Of a stretch of DNA of 64,000 nucleotides, positions 27,939-36,300 are shown one piece after another. The notes below the pieces were generated by a model. The model made no database searches. It had not been told where the DNA came from and saw nothing but the letters and a program-made list of their open reading frames with translations. Every line of letters begins with the position of its first letter. Position 1 is the stretch's first letter. A program made the translations under genes and the position numbers. This DNA is from Sphaerotilus natans (lineage in GTDB: Bacteria > Pseudomonadota > Gammaproteobacteria > Burkholderiales > Burkholderiaceae_C), in contig NZ_FTMZ01000012.1 of the NCBI RefSeq assembly GCF_900156335.1, positions 1 to 64,000 on the forward strand, written 5' to 3'.

Positions 27939-28784
27939 TCAGAACAGGCTCTCGCGCAGATAGATCACGTCGCCGTTCTGCAGCGGGTCGTTCATGCCCG
28001 GCTGCAGGATCTGGACCTTGCCGTCGGCGCCGCGGCGGTGCAGGCGCAGGCCCTTCTCGGTGCCGCGCTGGGTCAGGCCGCCACCAGAGGCCAGGCCCTG
28101 CAGCACGGTCATGTCGCGCTCCAGTCGCATCGCGCCGGGGCGCTGCACTTCGCCGTAGATGTAGACCATCGGCATGCGCTCGACGTACACCGTGTCGCCA
28201 TTGGCGATGACCGGGTCGTTGACGCCGCCGGACTGCGCGAACAGCAGCGGCACGTCGATGACGACGCGCAGCGGCTTGCTGTCGCGCATGCCGCTCAGCA
28301 CCACCTGGTCGCTGCCGCCCTGGGCGATGCCGCCGGCGGTGGCCAGCAGCTCGCTCAGGCGCATGCCGGTCTGCTCGATCGGGTAGCGGCCCGGACGGTT
28401 GACCATGCCCAGCACCGAGGCCTGGTTGCCCCGCACCTGCGTCACCAGGATGCTGACTTGAGGCTGGCGGACGAAGTTGCCGTTCTTCAGGCCGTCGGCG
28501 ATGAGCTTCTCGGCCTGAGGCACCGACAGGCCGCCCAGACGGACCTGGCCGAGCAGCGGGTAGCTGATCGCGCCGCTTTCGGTGATGCGCGTCTCCAGGG
28601 TCAGATCCTGGTTCTGGTAGACGCTCACCCGCACCACGTCGCCGGCGCCGAGTACATAGTCGCGCTGGGCCTCGGAGAGCTGGGCATGAGCCAGGACGGG
28701 GGCCAGCAGCATCAGCACGGACAGGAACAGCCGCTGCAGCAGCTGTGCCAGGAGGTCGGTCGGGAGTCGGTGTGTCATCGGCAT
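27939..28784 (-). CDS. epsE: EpsE, outer-membrane polysaccharide export protein (Wza/GumB type)
   Basis: 281 residues. It has a signal peptide (hydrophobic core about residues 18-33, cleavage after AHA). The polysaccharide export domain follows: DYVLGAGDVVRVSVYQNQDL, then ISYPLLGQVRLGGL and PQVSILVTQVRGN. Two SLBB-like segments come next (VNRPGRYPIEQTGMRL and EVQRPGAMRLERDM). It forms the export channel that works with EpsF/EpsG. There is no cysteine at the cleavage site, so unlike Wza it should not be lipidated. It is the downstream partner of epsD, 19 bases away. Confidence 0.92.
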   Translation of the reverse strand: MPMTHRLPTDLLAQLLQRLFLSVLMLLAPVLAHAQLSEAQRDYVLGAGDVVRVSVYQNQDLTLETRITESGAISYPLLGQVRLGGLSVPQAEKLIADGLKNGNFVRQPQVSILVTQVRGNQASVLGMVNRPGRYPIEQTGMRLSELLATAGGIAQGGSDQVVLSGMRDSKPLRVVIDVPLLFAQSGGVNDPVIANGDTVYVERMPMVYIYGEVQRPGAMRLERDMTVLQGLASGGGLTQRGTEKGLRLHRRGADGKVQILQPGMNDPLQNGDVIYLRESLF

Positions 28785-28803
28785 GTGGCGTGCATCGAAG
28801 GGT

Positions 28804-29793
28804 TTACTTCAGCCCGAGGCCCTTCTGGAGCGTGGCGGCATCGAGCGCATCCGAGGCCGGCGCGGTCGGAGCCACCGTCGGGGTGACTTCCGCCGCGGCA
28901 CTGGCGGCCTCGGCCGGCACCGGCGCCGCATTGGCGAAGGTACCGACATACTCGATCTTGGCAGATTCGCGCAGCTTCTTGATGCTGTCGCTGACCAGCT
29001 TGCGCTTGCGGTCGGTCAGCAGGAACTGCTCGATGGCCTTCTTGGCGGCTTCTTCGGTCACCGGGGCCGGCTTGGCGCCGGCGACGAAGATGGCGCTCAG
29101 CCCGGCCGGGCCGGCCTTGACCAGCCACTGGCCTTCGCCGACCTTGGCCAGCTCGGCCAGCGCGCCCATCGGGATGTTCTCGGGCGCCTGCGTCACCGCG
29201 CGGGCACCGAAGCGGATGCCGGCGTTCTTCAGCGCCGAGGCCAGTTCTTCGCCATTGCGCAGGCCTGGGATCTTCGACTGCAGCGCGGCCTTCTGCTCGG
29301 CATTGGCCTCGATGTTGAACTCCTGCAGCGCGTAGATGCGGCGCTTGGAGAACAGCTCGGGCTTGCTGTCGTAGTAGGCCTTGATCTCCTCGGGCGTCGG
29401 TGCGGCCGCAGCTTCAGCGACCTTGTCGGCATAGGCGCGGGCGATGATGTCGCGCTTGGCGGCCTCGATGGCGGAGACGACCCGCGGATCGCGGTCGAGC
29501 TTCTGCTCGGTGGCCTGCTGGATGGCCAGCTCCTGGTCGACCAGACCGTCGAGCACCCGGCGGCTCACCGCCTGGACCTGCTCGGGCTTGAGGCCGGGCT
29601 GGCGCTGCAGCACCTGGTTGACCTGATGGACCGAGATCTCGCCGGAGTTCACCTTGGCGGCCACCTGGGTGGCCGGCTTCTTGTCGCCGTCACCGCCACC
29701 GCAGGCGGCCAGCAGTGCGGCGCAGGCGAGAACGGTCGGGACGAGGACAAGGCGGCTCAGACGGGTGGGGCGGGTGGACAGGGCCGATGTCAT
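28804..29793 (-). CDS. epsD: EpsD, SurA-like peptidyl-prolyl cis-trans isomerase lipoprotein of the exosortase-B locus
   Basis: 329 residues from the ATG at 29793, ten bases after AGGAG; an ATG at 29802 is too close to that site, and the open frame up to 30135 is low-complexity. The signal ends with the lipobox LLAAC, so it is predicted to be a lipoprotein. The mature part has the SurA N-domain plan (VNQVLQRQPGLKPEQVQAV, VLDGLVDQELAIQQATEQ) and a parvulin-like C-terminal region (ALQEFNIEANAEQK, WLVKAGPAGLSAIFV). EpsD members are found only with EPS/exosortase loci; the folding client is unknown. It is first in a two-gene unit with epsE. Confidence 0.88.
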   Translation of the reverse strand: MTSALSTRPTRLSRLVLVPTVLACAALLAACGGGDGDKKPATQVAAKVNSGEISVHQVNQVLQRQPGLKPEQVQAVSRRVLDGLVDQELAIQQATEQKLDRDPRVVSAIEAAKRDIIARAYADKVAEAAAAPTPEEIKAYYDSKPELFSKRRIYALQEFNIEANAEQKAALQSKIPGLRNGEELASALKNAGIRFGARAVTQAPENIPMGALAELAKVGEGQWLVKAGPAGLSAIFVAGAKPAPVTEEAAKKAIEQFLLTDRKRKLVSDSIKKLRESAKIEYVGTFANAAPVPAEAASAAAEVTPTVAPTAPASDALDAATLQKGLGLK

Positions 29794-30304
29794 GACTTGC
29801 ATACTCCTGGCGCGAGCGCTGCGTCCGGCGGGGTTCAGTGGCCGGCTGCGCTCGCAATGAAAGAGGTGATAAACGGAACAAACCGGCGGCAGTTTATCCG
29901 GCACCTGTCCGGGCGGCTTCCCCGGATTGCAGGGGCGGTTTTCATTCCGGGAAGCCACGTTAAGTCTGCACGAAGGCCTGTGCGGGGCGGGGTTCAGGTC
30001 GTGAGCCAGTGCGCAAAAGACGTGCTGTTCTTGACCGGCATAGGCTGAAAGATCGGCCGAACGTCTTCCTGAAACAGCAGAAGTCGCAAGGTCATTCCCG
30101 GAAAAAGCCGGGCTTCCTGAACTGCGCAATTGCATTGTTTCGTGTTCGGGTGTGGTGTCTGGCCGCTGTCCAGCGGGAATTTCATCTTTTCGGGTGATGC
30201 GGCTCCAGTTCAGGGGGGGATCGTCGATATCGGGCGCAGAGAAGGCCGTTGCTTCATTGCCGCTGCGGCCGCCGACCGATCAGTACACCACCGGACCCGA
30301 CCCC
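29794..30304. other. 511-base divergent intergenic region between epsD and the giant repeat-protein gene
   Basis: No coding sequence is convincing here. The region should contain the promoters of minus-strand epsD and of the plus-strand giant gene. It is less GC-rich than its flanks, notably near 30090-30200, where a small hairpin (CCCGG-N6-CCGGG, 30097-30112) is the only structure I see. I could not identify a convincing sigma-70 or sigma-54 promoter or a riboswitch by eye. Confidence 0.5.
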
Positions 30305-33300
30305 ATGGCTTCGATCTTCACCACGCTCTCCCCCGCAGAAGTCGCCGAGCTGCCGCCGGAGGAGCTGGCGGCCCTGACCACCGAGGACTGGGCCGGCATC
30401 AGCTCCGCACAGGTGGCGGTGCTGTCGGTCGAGCAGATCGCCGCGATCGAGAGCCTGGGGCTGGCCGCCATTTCCACCACGGCGCTGCGCGGCTTCGATG
30501 CCGAGGCGATCACCGCGCTCAGCACGACCCAGGTCGCTGCGCTGACCACCGGGCAGGTGGTGTCGCTCACCGTGGCGCAGATCGGCGGCCTGGCCTCCGA
30601 GGACGTGTCGGTCTGGTCGACGCTGCAGACCTCGGCGCTGACCACCGCGCAGATCGCCTCGCTCGGCTCCGAGCAGCTCGCCGGCCTGTCCGCGGCGGAC
30701 ATCACCGCCTTCGGCAGCACGCAGATCGGCGCGTTCACCACCGCGCAGGCGCCGCTGCTCGATGCGGCGCAGATCGGCGCGATCGAGACGCGTGACCTGG
30801 TCGCGCTGAGCACCACCACGCTGCGCGCCTTCTCGGCCGAGCAGATCGCGCTGCTGTCGACCGCGCAGGTGGCCGCCCTGGCCAGCACCCAGGTGGCTGC
30901 GCTCGGCACGAACCAGATCGCCGGGCTGACCACCCGCCAGATCGGCGCGCTGGAGACGGCGGACATCGTCGCGCTGTCGAGCGCTCAGTTCGCCGCGCTG
31001 ACGACCGCGCAGGTGGCCGCACTGAGCACCCCCCAGATCGGCGCGATCGAGACACGCGATCTGGTCGGCCTGGGCACCACCGGCCTGGGTGCGCTGACCA
31101 GCAACCAGATCGCAGCGCTGAGCACCGCGCAGGTGGCGGCGTTCAACACGACGCAGATCGCGGCGCTGAGCACCGCGCAGATCGTCGCGCTGGAGTCGAC
31201 CGACTTCGCGGCGCTGAACACCGCGCAGATCATCGCGCTCAGCTCCGAGCAGATCGCCGCGATGGCGGTGGGCGACATCCAGGCGCTGTCGACCTCGCAG
31301 ATCGCCGCGCTGCGGCCCTGGCAGATTCCTGCGCTGACCGCTGCGCAGGTCGCCGCGCTGGGCACGAATGATCTGGCGGTGCTGGGCACCACCCAGGTCG
31401 CCGCGCTGACCAGCACGCAGGTGCTGGCGCTGGGCACCACCGGCATCGCCGCGCTGTCGCCGGCGCAGATCCAGGCGCTGGGCGCCGAGAATGCCGCCGC
31501 GCTCAGCACGCTGCAGATCGCCGCGCTGACCACGCTGCAGATGCCCTCGCTGTCGTTGGCCCAGGTGGCGGCGCTGACGACCACCCAGATCGGCGCGCTG
31601 CAGACCGCGGACCTGGTGGCGATGAGCACCGCGCAGATCGCCGCGCTGGGCACGCACCAGGTGGCCGCGCTGAAGACGGCCCAGGTCGCCGTGCTGGAGA
31701 CCGCCGACCTGGTGGCGCTGAACAGCGCCCAGATCGCCGTGCTGTCGACCGCCCAGATGGTAGCCATGTCGACGATGCAGATTGCCGCGATCGAGAGCCG
31801 CGACATCGGCGCGCTGTCGACCGTGGCCGTGCGCGCACTGTCGACCGGTCAGATCGCTGCGCTGACCAGCCTCCAGGTGGCTGCGCTGGCCACCGAGCAG
31901 ATCGCCGCGCTGACCTCGGCCCAGGTGGCCGCGATCGACACCGCCGACCTGCGCGCGATGAGCACCGCGCAGATCGAGGCGCTCTCCAGCACCCAGGTCG
32001 GTGCGCTGCGCAGCACCCAGATCGCGGCGCTGAGCACCCGCCAGCTCGGGGCGCTCGACACCTCGGACATGGTGGCGCTGGGCAGCACGCAGATCCAGGC
32101 CTTGTCGACCGCACAGATCGCCGCGCTGTCGGTGGCCCAGATCGCTGCCCTCGAGACCCGTGACCTGGCAGCGCTGGGTACCGCCGGCGTGCGGGCGCTG
32201 ACCACCGCGCAGGTGGCTGCGCTGACCACCGCGCAGGCGCAGGCGCTGGGCACGCTGCAGATCCAGGCGCTGTCGACCACGCAGGTCGCCGCGCTCGAGT
32301 CGACCGATCTGATCGCGATGAACACCGCGCAGATCTCCGCCTTCTCCACCACACAGGTCGTCGCGCTGGGATCGCGGCTGATCAGCGCGCTGGAGACGGC
32401 CGACATCGCCGCCTTCTCCAGCCTGCAGATCGGTGCGCTGACCACTGCGCAGGTCGCCGCGCTGGGCAATGCGCAGGTGCTGGCGATCGAGTCGCGCGAC
32501 TTCGCTGCGCTGACGACCGCACAGCTGCGTGCGCTGTCGACTGCGCAGCTGCAGGCCTTCTCCAGTGCCCAGGTCGCGGCGCTGAACACGGTCCAGCTCA
32601 CCGCGCTGACCACCGGCCAAGTCCAGGCGCTCGAGAGCGCCGACATCATCGCGCTCAGCTCGACCCAGATTGCCGCGCTGACGACGGCACAGATCGCCGC
32701 GCTGACGACCGTGCAGCTTGGGGCGCTGCAGACCGTCGACATCGCCGCGCTGGGCAGCGCCCAGATCAATGCGCTCAATACCGTGCAGTTCGCTGCGCTG
32801 AGCACCGCGCAGGTGCTGGCGCTCGAATCTCGTGATCTGGCCTCTCTCGGCACTGCCGCGCTGCGCAGCCTGTCGACCCAGCAGATCGTGGCGCTGAATA
32901 CGGTGCAGACCGCCGCGCTGACCACCAGTCAGGTCGCCGCGCTGGGCAGCACGCAGGTCGCCGCGCTGGAGACCACCGATCTGGCCGCCTTCTCGAGCCT
33001 GCAGGTGGCGGCGCTGACGACCGCACAGGTCGCCGCGCTCAACAGCCGACAGGTCGCGGCGATCGAGACCGCCGACATCGCCGCGCTCAGCAGCGCCCAG
33101 CTCAATGCGCTGGGCACGGTGCAGCTGGCCGCGCTGACCTCGCTGCAGGTGGGGGCGCTGGAGACGCGTGATCTGGCGGCGCTGAACACCGCCTCGCTCC
33201 ATGCGCTGACGACCGCGCAGATCCTGGCGCTGAACACCGCGCAGGTGGCTGCGCTGACCACCGGCCAGATGGCCGCGCTGAGCAGCAGCCAGCTGCGCAC

Positions 33301-36300
33301 GCTGGAGACCACCGACATCGTCGCGCTGGGCACCGGCCAGATCGCCGCGCTGACCACCGCGCAGGCGGCTGCGCTGACCACCCGCCAGGTCGCCGCGCTG
33401 GAGACCACGGACATCGCTGCGCTGTCGAGCAGCCAGTTCGCCGCGCTGGGCACGAGCCAGCTGGTGACGCTGAGCTCGGCGCAGATCGCCGCGATCGAGA
33501 CCCGGGATCTGGTCGCGCTGTCGACCGACGCGCTGCGCTCGCTGCTGACCACCCAGATCGCCGCGCTCGGCACGGTCCAGGCGGCCGCGCTGACCAGCAC
33601 CCAGGTCGCGGCGCTGACCACCCGCCAGATCGCCGCGATCGAGACCACCGATCTGGTGGCGATGAGCAGTGCCCAGGTCGCCGCGATGAGCACCGCCCAG
33701 CTGATCGCGCTGACCACCGCGCAGGTCGGCGTGCTGCAGACTGTCGATCTGGCCGGCCTGTCGAGCACCCAGCTGGGCGCGCTGACCACCGCCCAGCTCG
33801 GCGCGCTGTCAAGCGTCCAGCTGATGGCGCTGGAAACGCGTGATCTGGGCGCGCTGAGCAGCACCCAGCTGCGTGCGCTGTCGACCAGCCAGATCGTCGC
33901 CTTCGGCAGCGCGCAGATCGCGGCGCTGGACACCGCGCAGATCGCCACGCTGACCACCCGCCAGATCGCCGCGCTGGAAAGTGCCGACGTGATCGGCCTG
34001 AGCTCGACCCAGGTCGCTGCGCTGACCACCAGCCAGGTGGCCGCACTGACCACCGCCCAGGTCGCGGTGCTGCAGACCGTCGACATCGCCGCGATGTCGA
34101 GCGCGCAGCTCGCCGCGCTGAACACCACGCAGATCGCCGCACTGACCACCAGCCAGGTCGCCGCGATCGAAAGCCGTGACCTGGCCGCGCTGAGCACCGG
34201 CTTCGTGCGCACGCTGTCGAGTGCCCAGATCGTCGCGCTCAGCTCGGTGCAGGTGGCCGCACTGGCATCCGCACAGGTGGCCGGGCTGTCGACGGATCAG
34301 GTCACTGCGCTGGAGACCTCGGATCTGGTGGCGCTGACCACGCTGCAGACGGTCGCGCTGACCAGCAGCCAGGTTGCCGCGCTGACCACCCGCCAGATCG
34401 TCGCGCTCCAGGCCGAGGACATCTCGGCGCTGGGCACCCATCAGATCGGTGCGCTGGGCTCCCTCCAGCTCGCGGCGCTGAGCACCAGCCAGATCCAGGC
34501 GCTGGAAACCCGCGACATGGTCGCGCTCAGCTCCCGCGTGATCGGGGCGCTGAGCACCGCGCAGGTGGTGGCGCTGACCTCCGCGCAGGTGGCCGCGCTC
34601 AACAGCGTGCAGGTCGCGGCGCTGACCAGCCTGCAGGTGGCCGCGCTGGAGACCGTCGATCTGGTGGCGCTGGGCACCACCCAGATTGCCGCGCTGACCA
34701 GCACCCAGGTCGCCGCGCTGACCACCCGCCAGATCGTCGCGCTGGAAACCGCCGACATCGCCGCGATGACCAGCGTGCAGTTCGGCGCGATGAGCACGCT
34801 GCAGCTGGCCGCGCTGAACACCGTGCAGCTGCAGGCCCTGGAGACGCGTGACCTGGCCGCCCTGAGCAGTACGGCGGTGCGCGCCTTCACCACGCTGCAG
34901 ATCGGCGCGCTGACCACGCTGCAGGCGGGGGCGCTGACCACCGGTCAGCTCAACGCGCTGAGCACCGCGCAGATGGCGGCGCTGAACACCGCCGACATCG
35001 CCGCGCTGTCGTCCAACCAGATCGCCGCGCTGTCGACGGTGCAGATCGGTGCGCTGACCACCCGCCAGATCGCCGCGATGGAGACACGCGACATCGCTGC
35101 GCTGACCAGCGAGCAGGTCGCGGTGCTGCGCACCCACCAGATCGCTGCGCTGACCGGTGCGCAGGTGGCGGCGCTGGAGACCCGCGACATCGCCGCGCTG
35201 TCGACCGCGGCGGTGAGGGCCTTCTCCACCAGCCAGATCCTTGCGCTGGGGACCGCGCAGATCGCCCAGCTCACCAGCACCCAGGTCGCGGCGCTGAGCA
35301 CCAGCCAGATCCGCGCGTTCGAGACCACCGACATCGCCGCGCTCGGCAATGCCGGTCTGCTGCCCGCGCTCTCGAGCAGCCAGATCGCCGCGCTGGAAAC
35401 GCATGATCTGGCCGCGCTCAACACGAACGCGCTGCGCACGCTGACCACGGCCCAGATCGTCGCGCTCAGCTCCGCGCATCTGGCGGCGCTGGGCAGCAGC
35501 CAGATCGCCGCGCTGACGACCGCGCAGGTCGCCGCGCTGGAGACGGCCGACATCGTCGCCTTCAGCACGCTGCAGGTGTCGGCGCTGACGACCGCGCAGA
35601 TGGCGGTGCTCAACACCCGCCAGGTGGCGGCGCTGCAGACCGATGACATCGTCGCGCTCTCGAGCGCCCAGATCGCCGCGCTGGACACCGCGCAGATCGC
35701 CGCGCTGACCAGCACGCAGATCGCCGCGCTCGAGGTGCGTGACATCGTCGCGCTGGGCACGGATGGCGCCGCGGCGCTGTCCACCCTGCAGGTGCTGGCG
35801 CTGTCGACCGCGCAGGTCGCCGCGCTGAGCTCGGCCCAGCTCGCCGCCTTCGGCACCCGCCAGATCGCGGCGCTGGAGACGGGCGACATCGTCGCGCTGA
35901 ACACCGCGCAGATCGCCGCACTGAGTGCCGAGCAGATCGCCGCGCTGAGCAGCCGCCAGTTCGCTGCGCTCGAGACGACCGACATCGTCGCGCTCTCCAG
36001 CAGCCAGGTGGCCGCGCTGAGCGGCGCACAGATCGCCGCGCTGAACACGCTGCAGTTCGCGGCGCTGGAAACCCGCGATCTGGTGGCGCTGTCGACGACC
36101 GCGGTGCGGGCGCTGACCACCGCCCAGATCGCCGGCCTGACGGTCTTCCAGGCGGCGGCGCTGACCACCGACCAGATCCACGCGCTCAGCACCACCCAGG
36201 TGGCTGCGCTCGAGACCGGTGATCTGGTGGCGCTGGGCACGCATCAGGTGGCGGCACTGACGACCGCCCAGGTGGCCGTGCTGCGCACCAGCCAGCTGGT

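Noticed and set aside
30157-30175. Sigma-54-like TGGC...GC in front of the giant gene
   Set aside because: Only the GG-N10-GC skeleton fits; most consensus bases (AC, TT) are missing and such matches are common in GC-rich DNA.
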